A DNA stretch of 64,000 nt from assembly GCF_025787225.1 (NCBI RefSeq), contig NZ_CP090958.1, positions 3,768,550 through 3,832,549 of the forward strand. The letters are read 5' to 3'. A model generated the notes under the pieces. It ran no database searches. It was given only the letters and a program-made list of their open reading frames with translations, and was not told where the DNA came from. The translations under genes and the position numbers were made by a program. This stretch comes from Saxibacter everestensis. Lineage in GTDB: Bacteria > Actinomycetota > Actinomycetes > Actinomycetales > Brevibacteriaceae. Shown here piece by piece: positions 24,092 to 32,916 of the stretch. Position 1 is the first letter of the stretch. Each line of letters begins with the position of its first letter.

Positions 24092-24385
24092 ATGGGATTG
24101 CGATACCTTGAACAAGACGGAACCATAATGGGAGAGAATAAGCGCCGCTATGATCCAGTAGACATCGAACTGAATATGCTGATTCTACAAAACTTACTGG
24201 CGACTTCGCGTCTCCTGGTTAGTGATTACATGAGCTCACAAGAAATAACTGCTGATTCCGAGCGCCTTGCTGATATCCTTGCGAATATTTGTTTCGGGGA
24301 TTATTGCGAAATGTACACTTATGCTGTGTGCTTATTCAGAGGGAGCGGCGACGACACAGTGATTCTTTTCCAATATCAACATTGA
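24092..24385 (+). CDS. Orphan small acidic protein in the Rhs cassette
   Basis: A 97-residue protein; AGAAGGGGAGG precedes the ATG by about 5 nt, and an in-frame ATG at codon 13 is an alternative start. Central helices (DIELNMLILQNLLATSRLLVSD, shown partly; ERLADILANICFG) are followed by a short beta-like end (EMYTYAVCLFRGSGDDTVILF). The base composition is low-GC like the neighbouring cassette genes. No family recognised. A second immunity protein left from a displaced toxin is the likeliest explanation, by analogy with orphan immunity genes downstream of rhs loci. Confidence 0.6.
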   Translation: MGLRYLEQDGTIMGENKRRYDPVDIELNMLILQNLLATSRLLVSDYMSSQEITADSERLADILANICFGDYCEMYTYAVCLFRGSGDDTVILFQYQH

Positions 24386-24539
24386 TCACCATGTGCCAGA
24401 TTCGGGTTGTGCAACTTTGGTCACGATGTAGCGGGCGATGGCCAAAGCAGCAACACCATGATCAGGTGGGCGTTGATCGCGCCGCGGGGTCAGGTCACTG
24501 GCTTCTATCGCATCCGGTGCAACGACTTAGGAGAAGCTC

Positions 24540-24716
24540 GTGACTGAGGTACGCCGGTGCGCCATCGATCGGCTGCCGGGCTTTTACTCGGACGCACCTG
24601 GGCACAGCAATGTCCTGGCTGCTATGGGCTTGTTCACCGATGATGACGATGAACGGACGTTGCAACTGCTCACTCATTACGGTTTCTCCGTTCAAACAGT
24701 AAGAGGTAGACGGTGA
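24540..24716 (+). CDS. Small coupled frame of unknown function
   Basis: A 58-residue frame starting at GTG with AGGAG 6 nt upstream. It opens within the last codons of a preceding short frame that ends at 24547 (last readable segment IAPRGQVTGFYRIRCNDLGEA), and overlaps the next frame by 4 nt (GTGA). It contains FYSDAPGHSNVLAAMGLFTDD and a C-terminal LLTHYGFSVQTVRG. The coupling and ribosome binding sites suggest a former operon of small proteins; no family recognised. It may be a remnant. Confidence 0.4.
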   Translation: MTEVRRCAIDRLPGFYSDAPGHSNVLAAMGLFTDDDDERTLQLLTHYGFSVQTVRGRR

Positions 24717-25072
24717 CCAATGTAGGGAGCGCGAAGAACGCTTACGTCGTTTCCTTCTGCGTCGACACCCTGGCCAACTTTGTGCCCAATCCGAAGCCCA
24801 TGTTCAAGCAAATTGGCATGAGCCCAGGCAAGGGCCTCAAGCTCGCTCACGCCGCCCGCTTGGCTGCCGATGCGGACCTTCGAGGGTTTTAGCACCCGAC
24901 CCGGAAAGATCTTGCCGATGCTGTCGTTATCGGTGGCACTTGGTGCCATCCAGATCTGTTTCGGAAGAATGCTTCCGGTCGGGACGCGAACGGTGAGGGA
25001 CTGTCGGACGATGCAGTGGCATTGGGCAACGCCAACCGCACTGCGCGAAGGCGCGACGAACTCGAGGGCTAA
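24713..25072 (+). pseudogene. Coupled frame broken by an in-frame amber codon
   Basis: A GTG start (AGAGG upstream) overlaps the previous stop. The frame runs 59 codons, meets TAG at 24890-24892, then continues open in the same frame for another 59 codons to TAA at 25070. The part after the stop still looks coding (DLADAVVIGGTWCHPDLF, GLSDDAVALGNANR). This fits a gene of about 119 codons disabled by one base change. It ends 18 nt before the intact copA stop codon, at the right edge of the cassette. Confidence 0.45.
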
Positions 25073-25089
25073 ACCTGCAGTGAGTTGTC

Positions 25090-25775
25090 CTAGCCGAACC
25101 GGTAGAGCCGCAGGCTGTTGAGCACCACGAACACCGAGCTGAACGCCATCGCCAGCCCGGCCAGCATTGGGTTGAGCAGGCCGAACGCCGCCAGCGGGAT
25201 CGCAGCCACGTTGTAGGCGAACGCCCAGAACAGGTTGCCCTTGATAATGCCGAGTGTTTTGCGCGACAGTCGCACCGCGCTCGCTGCCTTGCGCAGGTCA
25301 CCGCTGATCAGGGTCAGGTCACTCGCCTCGATAGCGGCGTCCGTGCCGGTACCCATCGCGAGGCCGAGATCGGCCTGCGCCAGCGCCGCCGCGTCATTGA
25401 CGCCGTCCCCGACCATGGCCACGACGGCACCCGCGGCCTGTAGTCGCTGAATCTGTGCGACCTTGTCTTCGGGCCGGACTTCGGCGATGACGTGATCAAT
25501 GCCGACTTCGGCGGCTACGGTGCGTGCCGCTGCCTCGTTGTCGCCGGTCAGCAGGATTGGCCGGAGTCCAAGCGCCTTCAGCTCCGCGACTGCCTGAGCA
25601 GAGGTCGGCTTCACGGTGTCCGCAACCGCGAGCGTTCCCGCCAGCTCGCCATCGACTGCGATAGCCACCACTGTCGCCCCGGGAGATGCGGTCGTCGTCC
25701 CAGCAGACACGGTCGTCGTCCAGGAAGGTGCTGCAGCCCCAGAAGTTACTGCTGCCGTTCCAGGAGACCCAGCCG
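25090..25775 (-). repeat. Right copy of the 0.69-kb direct repeat (3' end of copA)
   Basis: This segment pairs with 22175-22863 in the same orientation, 2915 bp away. Identity starts at the copA stop codon and is gap-free for 638 bp, then blurs in the low-complexity linker, with a 3-nt length difference. The repeat pair brackets the Rhs-tip cassette, so recombination between the copies would delete it cleanly and leave copA whole. Confidence 0.9.
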
Positions 25776-27510
25776 CCGACCCCGGAGTTCTTAGAGCGGT
25801 ACCCGTGGACGCTGCAACTCCCGCGGGTACTGCGACGTCGATACCTTCGTCAGTCAGCCAGCGGGTCTGGCCAACCAATACCCGGTGGCCGTCTACGTCG
25901 GCGGATACCCCACCGCCTGCGGCATTGCGGAAGTTTCGTACCTCAGGCGCCGGCCCGCCAGGCTGCACGCCGTCCGCCTCGTGCTCCCGACGATCGCCGC
26001 CAGGCCGCCGCCCGTCGTCGAGCCCGTCCCCGCCGTCATCACCCAGCCGGGATTCGGCAAAGGCGACGATGGCTCGGGCAATCGGGTGCTCGCTGTGCGT
26101 TTCGGCCGCGGCGGCAAGGAGCAAAGCGTCATCCGGGCACCGTGCGTCAACCACGCTCATCGCACCCGCGGTGACAGTTCCGGTCTTGTCCAGAACTACG
26201 GTGTTCACGGCCCGGGTGCTCTCCAGAATCTCCGGCCCGCGGATGACGATACCCAGCTGCGAGCCGCGGCCGGTGCCGACAGCCAAAGCGGTCGGGGTTG
26301 CCAGGCCCAGGGCGCATGGGCAGGCGATAATCAGGACCGAGACCGCCGCCGTCAGCGCGCTGGTCCAGTCACCGACCACGAGACCCCAGATCAGCAGGGT
26401 CACCGCGGCGATCGCAAAGACCACCGGAACGAAGACTGCCGAGACCCGGTCAGCCAAGCGCTGCACCGGCGGCTTACCAGTCTGTGAGGCCGCGACCAGC
26501 CGCCCGATTCTGGCTAGCGCGGTTTCCGAACCGACCCTGGTGGCCCGAACGGTGAGTCGGCCAGAGGTGTTGATCGTGGCTCCCGTGACTTCGGCGCCTG
26601 GCCCAACCTCGACCGGCACGGATTCACCGGTCAGCATCGAATTGTCCACGGCGGAATGTCCGGTCAGCACCACGCCATCGGTGGCCACCTTCTCGCCGGG
26701 CCGGACCACGAACTCCTGGCCCACCGACAGTGAGTCGATCGGTACCCGGCGTTCGGTACCGGCGTCGACAACCGCGACGTCTTTTGCGCCGAGTGACAAC
26801 AATGCGCGCAGAGCGGAGGTGGACCGGCGTTTCGCTGCGGATTCGGCCAGCCGGCCAGCCAACAGGAACGTGGTGACCACTGCGGCCACCTCGAAGTAGA
26901 TGTGTTGGCCGGCTGGGCCGTCGCCCGGAGTGCCGGCGCTGTTCATGTTGCCGCTCATGCCGCCGCCGGTCAGCGCGCCGCCGACCACAACCCACAATGA
27001 CCACAGCGTCGCGACGATAATTCCGGCGGACACGAGCGTGTCCATCGTCGAACTTCCGTGCCGGGCGGCCTTGAACGCAGCGGCATGGAACGGCCAGGCG
27101 CCCCAGATGACGACCGGGAGTGCAAGCGCGGCAACGACCCACTCCCAGCCGGCGAACTGCAACGGCATCACCATCGAAAGCACCAGCACCGGAATGCTGA
27201 GCAGGATGGAAACCCGCAGTCGCGGCTTTAGGCCGGCACCCGGTAGGTCGTCATCGTCGGGCACCGGCCTGCGAACGGATGCCCCGTAACCGGTGCGCTG
27301 CACCGTTGCGGTGATGTCGTTGTCTGTTACTGATGCCGGAGCCTGCACCCGGGCCGTCTCCAACGCCAGATTCACCGTGGCGTCCACCCCGTCGAGCTTG
27401 CTGAGTTTCCGCTCGATTCGCCCGGCGCATGACGCGCAAGTCATCCCGGTGATGTCGAGATCTATCGTCCTGAGCTCGCCTCGGTCTTCTTCGTGCGTGC
27501 TCACTGTCAC
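25090..27510 (-). CDS. copA: Copper-translocating P1B-type ATPase
   Basis: An 806-residue P-type ATPase. It has an N-terminal HMA domain ([16 protein letters not shown], residues 18-33), the CPC metal-transport motif ([16 protein letters not shown]), the phosphorylation motif [18 protein letters not shown] in the nucleotide domain, TGDNEAAAR and [13 protein letters not shown] plus CsoR and CopZ next door identify Cu(I) export. Two unusual low-complexity insertions lie in the nucleotide-binding region: a Gly/Asp/Arg-rich stretch after [18 protein letters not shown], and a 40-residue Ala/Ser/Thr/Gly run before [12 protein letters not shown]. Both are missing in typical CopA. It is the third gene of csoR-copZ-copA and is presumably induced by copper. 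Confidence 0.95.
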   Translation of the reverse strand: MTVSTHEEDRGELRTIDLDITGMTCASCAGRIERKLSKLDGVDATVNLALETARVQAPASVTDNDITATVQRTGYGASVRRPVPDDDDLPGAGLKPRLRVSILLSIPVLVLSMVMPLQFAGWEWVVAALALPVVIWGAWPFHAAAFKAARHGSSTMDTLVSAGIIVATLWSLWVVVGGALTGGGMSGNMNSAGTPGDGPAGQHIYFEVAAVVTTFLLAGRLAESAAKRRSTSALRALLSLGAKDVAVVDAGTERRVPIDSLSVGQEFVVRPGEKVATDGVVLTGHSAVDNSMLTGESVPVEVGPGAEVTGATINTSGRLTVRATRVGSETALARIGRLVAASQTGKPPVQRLADRVSAVFVPVVFAIAAVTLLIWGLVVGDWTSALTAAVSVLIIACPCALGLATPTALAVGTGRGSQLGIVIRGPEILESTRAVNTVVLDKTGTVTAGAMSVVDARCPDDALLLAAAAETHSEHPIARAIVAFAESRLGDDGGDGLDDGRRPGGDRREHEADGVQPGGPAPEVRNFRNAAGGGVSADVDGHRVLVGQTRWLTDEGIDVAVPAGVAASTGTALRTPGSAAGSPGTAAVTSGAAAPSWTTTVSAGTTTASPGATVVAIAVDGELAGTLAVADTVKPTSAQAVAELKALGLRPILLTGDNEAAARTVAAEVGIDHVIAEVRPEDKVAQIQRLQAAGAVVAMVGDGVNDAAALAQADLGLAMGTGTDAAIEASDLTLISGDLRKAASAVRLSRKTLGIIKGNLFWAFAYNVAAIPLAAFGLLNPMLAGLAMAFSSVFVVLNSLRLYRFG

Positions 27511-27620
27511 TCCGTTCGCAGACGGGAATGGTTCACTGTCGCACTCGCAAGCCGGCTGAACGCCATCGCTGCTTCACCGACACCGCTTACCGGCTTACGC
27601 CATCCGCAGGCTTTCGGGGC

Positions 27621-27830
27621 TTAGACCAGGGTGTAGCCGGCCTCTTCGATCGCGGCGCGAACTTCGTCCTCGCCCAGTTCACGCGCGGATTCGACCTGGA
27701 CAGCTGATTCGCCGCCGGCGTTCAGATCAACGTTCACGGCCTGCACGCCGTCGATGGCTGTCAGCTCTTCGGTCACGGATGCGACGCAGTGCCCGCAGGT
27801 CATGCCGCTGACGGTGTAGGTGGTGTTCAT
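27621..27830 (-). CDS. copZ: Copper chaperone, heavy-metal-associated domain protein
   Basis: A 69-residue single HMA domain with the Cu(I)-binding GMTCGHCVASV near residues 9-19 and the ferredoxin-like beta-alpha-beta pattern ending in AIEEAGYTLV. It would pass Cu(I) to CopA. It lies between csoR (38 nt upstream) and copA (110 nt downstream) on the same strand; GAAGAG lies just before the ATG. Confidence 0.93.
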   Translation of the reverse strand: MNTTYTVSGMTCGHCVASVTEELTAIDGVQAVNVDLNAGGESAVQVESARELGEDEVRAAIEEAGYTLV

Positions 27831-27868
27831 CTCTTCGTGCTCCTTGAAGGGTGCCTGATCGGGCAGCG

Positions 27869-28183
27869 TCAGCTGCGGACCAGGCGGGAGATGGCGGCGG
27901 AGGCCTCGGCGACTTTCTCGCGGGCTGCCTCGTCGGAGGTTTTGGCGGCGTCAACAACACAGTGCGCGATGTGCTCTTCGAGCAGACCGACGCTCACGGC
28001 GTGCAGTGCCGAGTTGATGGCTGACACCTGGGTCAAAATGTCGATGCAGTATTTATCCTCGTCGACCATCCGGCTGATCCCGCGCACTTGGCCTTCGATT
28101 CGCTTGAGCCGTCGCAGGTAGGCAGCCTTCTGCTCCGAGTATCCGTGCTGGCCGGAATCGGTGTGTTCTGCTTTATCGGTCAT
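27869..28183 (-). CDS. csoR: Copper-sensing repressor CsoR
   Basis: A 104-residue all-helical DUF156 protein. Cys46, His71 and Cys75 match the Cu(I) ligands Cys36/His61/Cys65 of the Mycobacterium tuberculosis protein with a constant offset of ten. LRRLKRIEGQVRGISRMV is the conserved helix 1. CsoR represses its own operon until Cu(I) binds. A G/C-stretch palindrome lies 42 nt upstream of its start. Confidence 0.95.
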   Translation of the reverse strand: MTDKAEHTDSGQHGYSEQKAAYLRRLKRIEGQVRGISRMVDEDKYCIDILTQVSAINSALHAVSVGLLEEHIAHCVVDAAKTSDEAAREKVAEASAAISRLVRS

Positions 28184-28224
28184 TACTGTCTCCCTGGTGC
28201 GTTGCCGTCAGACACGACCACCTT

Positions 28225-28241
28225 ATACCCAGAGGGGGTAT
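28225..28241. promoter_or_regulatory. CsoR operator candidate
   Basis: ATACCC (28225-28230) and GGGTAT (28236-28241) form an inverted repeat with a 5-bp spacer containing extra G residues. This matches the ATACCC..GGGTAT pattern of known CsoR sites. It lies directly upstream of csoR, so autoregulation of csoR-copZ-copA is expected. Confidence 0.75.
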
Positions 28242-28293
28242 GAGTGCAAGGCGGGATGCCTGCAGCCGGCTCGTCCCGTTCGTGGAAGACGCC

Positions 28294-28893
28294 TCAGTCA
28301 ACCGTGACGTCGAACCAGCCGCGATAGCTGAACAATCTGCCGAGCGCCGGAAGAGTGACGATAACCGTGATGTGGTGCTGCTTTCGGCGGGCATCGAAGC
28401 GGTGCACAGTGTTCACCGAGGGCCGTAGCGGCCGCGGCAGAAAGAAATGCCGGCCCCGCGCACGGATGGCGGCATCGGCCGAATGCAGATGTAGCTCACC
28501 TTCGCGGACGGCTGCGGTCGTGTAAGCGACAATCCGTCGATGCCGGCCGAGATAGTCGACCAGGCCTGTGCCGTTCGCCGTGGTCCAGGATACGACAGTC
28601 CGTTCGGCGCCGTCCAGGTTCACGATTCGGGTCGCGCGAAGGCCGCCATCGTCGGCCAGGTTCCGGATAGTGAACGCCACGTTTCTGCCGAAGCCCGACA
28701 GCAGCGCCCCATCGCGCTGCAGCGGCGCGAGCAACGGCGCCAGCCAGGGGCGCACGCAGCCAACTTCGTCGAAGACTCCGTGGCCGGTCCAGCCGGTGGC
28801 ATCTCCTTCGGCGGTGCCGCGAAAGATTTGCTGTAGTTCCGGGTGCAGGCGGTCGAAGTCGCTCCCGAGGGCCTGCTGGAATACGCCGGACAT
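28294..28893 (-). CDS. DUF4166 domain protein
   Basis: A 199-residue protein matching the DUF4166 pattern: LHPELQQIFRG near the start, GFGRNVAFTIRN in the middle and a C-terminal SYRGWFDVTV. It is probably a lipocalin-like beta-barrel-type single domain; its function is unknown. It is divergent from the sensor kinase gene, 52 nt away, and ends 53 nt from the CsoR operator. Nothing in the sequence ties it to either neighbour. Confidence 0.75.
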   Translation of the reverse strand: MSGVFQQALGSDFDRLHPELQQIFRGTAEGDATGWTGHGVFDEVGCVRPWLAPLLAPLQRDGALLSGFGRNVAFTIRNLADDGGLRATRIVNLDGAERTVVSWTTANGTGLVDYLGRHRRIVAYTTAAVREGELHLHSADAAIRARGRHFFLPRPLRPSVNTVHRFDARRKQHHITVIVTLPALGRLFSYRGWFDVTVD

Positions 28894-28945
28894 GCTCTCA
28901 GGCTACAACCGCGCCACCCGCCGGCGGCTGATCTGTGTGCACAAT

Positions 28946-30670
28946 ATGTTCATGATTCGTAAGGCGTGGGCGAGGGTAATGCGCACGCTGCGCCATTGGA
29001 GCGTCCCGCAGCGGATACTGGTCGCCAACCTCTTTATGATCGCCGGCCTGATCGTCTTAACGACCTCGCTGATCTACGTCGACGTGCACAATCAGCGCGT
29101 CGACGACACTAAGGAAGAAGTTGTAGAGACCGCGGAAACCATCGCGGTCTCGCCCTCGTTGCGCCAGTCATTCCATCGCGTTGACCCCAGCAGAGACCTG
29201 CAGCCCTTCGCGATGGATCTGATGCAATCGACCGGGATGGACAGCGTACTGCTGCTCGACACCTCAGGCGAGATCGTCGGCGGGCGGAAGGCAGAATTCA
29301 TCGGGCAGCAGTACCGCGGCCGGATCGGTCCAGCGCTGGACGGTCGCGCCATCGTGGACATTGTGCAAAGCTCGGCGGGCGACACCCTGATCTACGGCGT
29401 GGCTCCCGTGAAGGCCAGTGACGGCGAGGTCGAAGGCATCGTGGTCGCCGGCGTGCGGTACGACAGTCTGCAGGCAAAAATTGCCGAGCACCGGCCCTGG
29501 ATCGTCGGAGTCGGGGCACTGTCACTCGCGCTGGGCGCCTTGGCCACCTGGCTGACCGCCCGCAACCTCCGCCGCGTCACGGGAGACTACGGCGCGCAAG
29601 AGCTGACCAACATGTTCCACTACTACGAATCGGTGCTGCAATCCGTTCGCGAAGGCTTACTCATCGTCAATGGAACGCAGGGGATCGTCCTGCACAATAA
29701 GGAGGCCAGCCGTCTTCTGGATCTTCCGTCAAAAAGCGCCCGCACCGTGATCCCGTTCGATGCGCCGAGCCTGCCCGCGCCGCTGCGCGAACTGATCTCC
29801 GGCGGGAGCGAGGCCAAGGACGAGATCTACCTGACGCCCTCGCGGGTGCTTGTTGTGAACCAGCAACCGGCGAGCATGGGTAGTGCCGATGCCTCCGGCC
29901 AGATCACTCCGGTGGGCAACAGCTGGGTGGTCACGCTCCGTGATCACACCGAATTGCAGGCCCTGACCGGCGAGCTCGACTCGGTGCGCAGTTTTGCGGA
30001 GTCACTGCGCTCGCAGGCGCACGAGTTCGCGAACCAGCTTCACACAGTGGTGTCCCTGATCGAACTCGGCCGCTCGGATGAGGCGGTGTCCTTCGCAACC
30101 CAGGAACTCAAGCTCTCTCAGGAGCTGGCAGACGATTTGCTCACCGGCCTCGACCATCCCGTGCTCAGCGCGCTGCTGTTGTCGAAGTCCGCGGAAGGAC
30201 GGGAGCGCGGCATCGATGTCGAGGTTGGCCTGCTCAGGTCAGGCGGTGAAATTCCGCTGGATTCCCGCGAACTGGTCACCATCGTAGGCAACCTGATCGA
30301 CAACGCCTTCGATGTGGTGAGCTCGAGGAAGAATCACCCCCGGGAACGCAAGGTCCGGGTCGAAATCCGCGGTGGCAGTTCCGACCTGCAGATTGAGGTT
30401 TCGGACTCCGGGCGTGGAATGGCCGACGACGATGTCGACCGGGTATTCACCCGCGGCTGGTCTACCAAGCATGAATCGTCGTCCGACGTCGCGCCCGAGC
30501 ATAAGCCGTTTTCCCGCGGCCTCGGGCTCGCCCTGGTGTCACAGGCCGTGCAGAGGCTTGGCGGCGCCATCGATGTGCGACCACGCGGAGAAGAACCGGA
30601 GCAATTGTCCGGCGCCGCCTTCATCATCTGGTTGCCGTTTTCGGCAATCGGTGTGTCCGGAAGAACATAG
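28946..30670 (+). CDS. CitA/DcuS-type sensor histidine kinase (first system)
   Basis: About 574 residues from the ATG at 28946; ATG at 28979 is a possible alternative start. Two membrane helices (about 28-50 and 185-210) flank a periplasmic sensor domain of the PDC/CitA type (LDTSGEIVGGRKAEFIGQQYRGRIGPALDG). A PAS domain follows (VLQSVREGLLIVNGTQGIVLHN), then the SpoOB-like phosphotransfer segment with His359 in AHEFANQLHTVVSLIELG, and a GHKL ATPase end (NLIDNAFDVV; DSGRGM; SRGLGLALV). The family senses extracellular C4-dicarboxylates, citrate or similar acids. The partner regulator is 56 nt downstream. It is a paralogue of the kinase at 35494. Confidence 0.9.
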   Translation: MFMIRKAWARVMRTLRHWSVPQRILVANLFMIAGLIVLTTSLIYVDVHNQRVDDTKEEVVETAETIAVSPSLRQSFHRVDPSRDLQPFAMDLMQSTGMDSVLLLDTSGEIVGGRKAEFIGQQYRGRIGPALDGRAIVDIVQSSAGDTLIYGVAPVKASDGEVEGIVVAGVRYDSLQAKIAEHRPWIVGVGALSLALGALATWLTARNLRRVTGDYGAQELTNMFHYYESVLQSVREGLLIVNGTQGIVLHNKEASRLLDLPSKSARTVIPFDAPSLPAPLRELISGGSEAKDEIYLTPSRVLVVNQQPASMGSADASGQITPVGNSWVVTLRDHTELQALTGELDSVRSFAESLRSQAHEFANQLHTVVSLIELGRSDEAVSFATQELKLSQELADDLLTGLDHPVLSALLLSKSAEGRERGIDVEVGLLRSGGEIPLDSRELVTIVGNLIDNAFDVVSSRKNHPRERKVRVEIRGGSSDLQIEVSDSGRGMADDDVDRVFTRGWSTKHESSSDVAPEHKPFSRGLGLALVSQAVQRLGGAIDVRPRGEEPEQLSGAAFIIWLPFSAIGVSGRT

Positions 30671-30726
30671 ACAGTGTAAATTCCTCTGACATATCATCAT
30701 CGACAGCAGACGGGAGAGAATTCATA

Positions 30727-31431
30727 GTGGTGAAAACGGCGTTAAGCGCATCGGTACGCGTTCTGGTCGTCGACGACGAACAGATCACCGCAGAGGCGCA
30801 CGCCGAATACATCTCCCGGGTTGAGGGCTTCGAACTGACCGGCGTCGCAGACACCGGCGAAAAGGCACTGGCTCTGATCGATCAGGCCGGCCCGGACGGC
30901 CTCGACCTGGTCCTGCTGGACATGAACCTTCCCGATATGCACGGGCTCGACGTCTGCCGGGCTCTCCGGGCGAATTCGAGCGCTGTCGACGTTATCGCGG
31001 TGACAGCGGCCCGGGAGCTGCACGTGGTGCAAACCGCCGTCTCGGTCGGCATCATGCAGTACCTGATCAAGCCATTCACCTTTCCTGCATTCCGCGCCAA
31101 GCTCGAGTCGTACAGCTCCTACCGCAGCCGCCTGCAGGCCAACGATGACATGACGCAGTCGGAACTGGACGGTGCGTTTGCCGCGCTGCGCACGCCGAAC
31201 GCCGCGGACCTGCCCAAGGGATTGTCCCGCCCGACGCTGGACACCGTGCTGCAGGCCATGCGCGAGAAGGGGGCGCTTTCGGCCGCCGAATTGGCCGAGT
31301 TGATCGGTGTTTCCCGGGTGACTGCGCGCCGCTACCTCGAACAGCTTGCGGATGGCGAAAAGCTGATTCGCGCGCCCCGCTACGGCACGGCTGGGCGCCC
31401 CGAACTGGAGTATCGCTGGCCGGAGTCCTGA
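30727..31431 (+). CDS. CitB/DcuR-type response regulator (first system)
   Basis: A 234-residue regulator beginning at GTG (a second GTG follows directly). Its receiver domain has VVDDEQITAEAH and Asp65 in VLLDMNLPD, and the family-typical YLIKPFTFPAFRAKL. The C-terminal domain is the winged helix of the CitB/DcuR group (AELIGVSRVTARRYLEQLADG; GRPELEYRW). It pairs with the kinase immediately upstream. Its regulon probably includes a nearby transporter; the convergent APC permease or the paralogous dctA region are candidates, but no binding site is evident. Confidence 0.92.
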   Translation: MVKTALSASVRVLVVDDEQITAEAHAEYISRVEGFELTGVADTGEKALALIDQAGPDGLDLVLLDMNLPDMHGLDVCRALRANSSAVDVIAVTAARELHVVQTAVSVGIMQYLIKPFTFPAFRAKLESYSSYRSRLQANDDMTQSELDGAFAALRTPNAADLPKGLSRPTLDTVLQAMREKGALSAAELAELIGVSRVTARRYLEQLADGEKLIRAPRYGTAGRPELEYRWPES

Positions 31432-31473
31432 GGGCGGCTCGACCTCGCTTAACCGGTCCGGCTCGACCGGCGT

Positions 31474-31539
31474 CCAATCGTGGGTTTGCTGTCCAATCGT
31501 GGGTAAAAGCGCACGATTGAATTACAAACCCACGATTGG
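31474..31539. repeat. Nested inverted repeat between convergent genes
   Basis: CCAATCGTGGGTTTG (31474-31488) has its exact inverse at 31525-31539. A second direct copy, CCAATCGTGGGT (31493-31504), forms an inner 8-bp stem, CAATCGTG (31494-31501) with CACGATTG (31512-31519). It lies between the response regulator stop (31431) and the permease stop (31546), so it could end both transcripts. The same core occurs at 11969-11990. Confidence 0.75.
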
Positions 31540-31545
31540 CGACTA

Positions 31546-32916
31546 CTAGCCGACTTCTACCCTGACCCGGCGCCGAAGCAGCAGAAAGTAGATCAGCGTC
31601 AGAATCGCCACGAACGGGATGCCGACCGCGGCGGCCGTCATCATGTCCGGCACCACAAAGGCCGTCGCCGCTACGCCGACGATGCCTATGACGCCGAGCA
31701 CCGCGGCGGGGATGCCGCCAATCAGCGTGTACGGCGCTTTACCGACTGGATTGCTCCGCCGGTAGGAGATGAACGCCAGCAGGATCAGCACCCAGGTGAC
31801 AAGCACGCCGAACGTGGCGATCGAGACCAGCAGAACGAAGATGTTTGCCACGTTCGACACCGCGAGGACGGCGGCAAGAACCATCCCCAGCGCGGAAAGC
31901 AGCAATGCCGGAACCGGTACGCCCCCGGTGCTGGTATGCCGGAACGGCCGCGGTGCCAGTCCGTCATGCGCCAGTGAGTGCAGCAACCGGGTGGAACCGT
32001 ACAGGTTGGCGTTGGCTGCCGAGATTGCGGCGATCAGCACCACGATATTGGTGACGGATGCCGCCGCCGGGATGCCGACGCCGGTGAAGACGGTGACGAA
32101 GGGGCTGGCCTGCACGCCCGCGACATCCGCCGCCTGTCGCCATGGCGTGATCGCGACGATGATGGCGATCGACACAACATAGAACGCGGCGAGCCGGATC
32201 AGCAGGGTGCGCATCGCTGTGCGCACAGACCTCTCTGGCTCTTTCGCCTCCGCCGCGGAGATCGAAATCATCTCCACGCCGACAAAACTGAACATCACGA
32301 CTGCCATCACCAGCCAGACCGAGCCGATGCCGTTCGGCAGGAAGCCGCCGTCCGCCGTCCACGCAGTGAGGCCGGTGGCGGGCGTCTCGGGCAGGCCGAA
32401 CACTATGAGCAGCAGGCCGATCAGGATGAAGACGCTGAGTGCGATGACCTTGATGCCGGAAAGGAAGAATTCGATGACGCCGAAGGAACGGACGCTCATC
32501 ACATTGATGGCGATGATCACCAGCGCGAAGAAGGTGATGCCCACCCACAGCGGCAGTTGAGGCCACCAGAATTGCAGGTAGGTCGCCGCCGCGACGACTT
32601 CGCCGCCGATTGCGATAACGGCTGCCGCCCAGTAACACCAGCGTGCCAGGTAGCCCGCCGAAGGCCCGAGATACATTGCGCATTGTGCGCCGAAAGCGCC
32701 CCGCACCGGATTCCGGGAAGTCATTTCTCCGAGTGCGCCGCCGATGATGCCCGCGAGCACTGCGCCGATGATGTACGCGAGGATGACGCCCGGGCCGGCA
32801 ATGCCGATCGCTGTCCCGGAGCCGAGGAAGAGGCCGGTTCCCAGTGCGGATCCCAAGGCGATCATCGTCATCTGCCGGTGCGACAGCGAGCGTTTGAGAT
32901 CAGTTTTCGTTTCCAT
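31546..32916 (-). CDS. Amino acid permease, APC superfamily
   Basis: A 456-residue, twelve-helix transporter of the amino acid transporter (AAT) group. It has the N-terminal signature LSHRQMTMIALGSALGTGLFLGSG, PGVILAYIIGAVLAG, and FSFVGVEMISISAAEAKEPERSVRTA in helix 6-loop. It imports amino acids with protons; specificity cannot be read, although the group includes GABA, proline and aromatic amino-acid permeases. It converges on the first CitB-type regulator and diverges from the PEP-mutase-like gene. Confidence 0.9.
   Translation of the reverse strand: METKTDLKRSLSHRQMTMIALGSALGTGLFLGSGTAIGIAGPGVILAYIIGAVLAGIIGGALGEMTSRNPVRGAFGAQCAMYLGPSAGYLARWCYWAAAVIAIGGEVVAAATYLQFWWPQLPLWVGITFFALVIIAINVMSVRSFGVIEFFLSGIKVIALSVFILIGLLLIVFGLPETPATGLTAWTADGGFLPNGIGSVWLVMAVVMFSFVGVEMISISAAEAKEPERSVRTAMRTLLIRLAAFYVVSIAIIVAITPWRQAADVAGVQASPFVTVFTGVGIPAAASVTNIVVLIAAISAANANLYGSTRLLHSLAHDGLAPRPFRHTSTGGVPVPALLLSALGMVLAAVLAVSNVANIFVLLVSIATFGVLVTWVLILLAFISYRRSNPVGKAPYTLIGGIPAAVLGVIGIVGVAATAFVVPDMMTAAAVGIPFVAILTLIYFLLLRRRVRVEVG

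Noticed and set aside
25616-26899. 427-codon plus-strand frame opposite copA
   Set aside because: Ser/Thr/Pro/Ala-rich antisense of copA with no family features. Its start also supplies the false upstream extension of the Rhs tip frame in the duplicated copy (22701).
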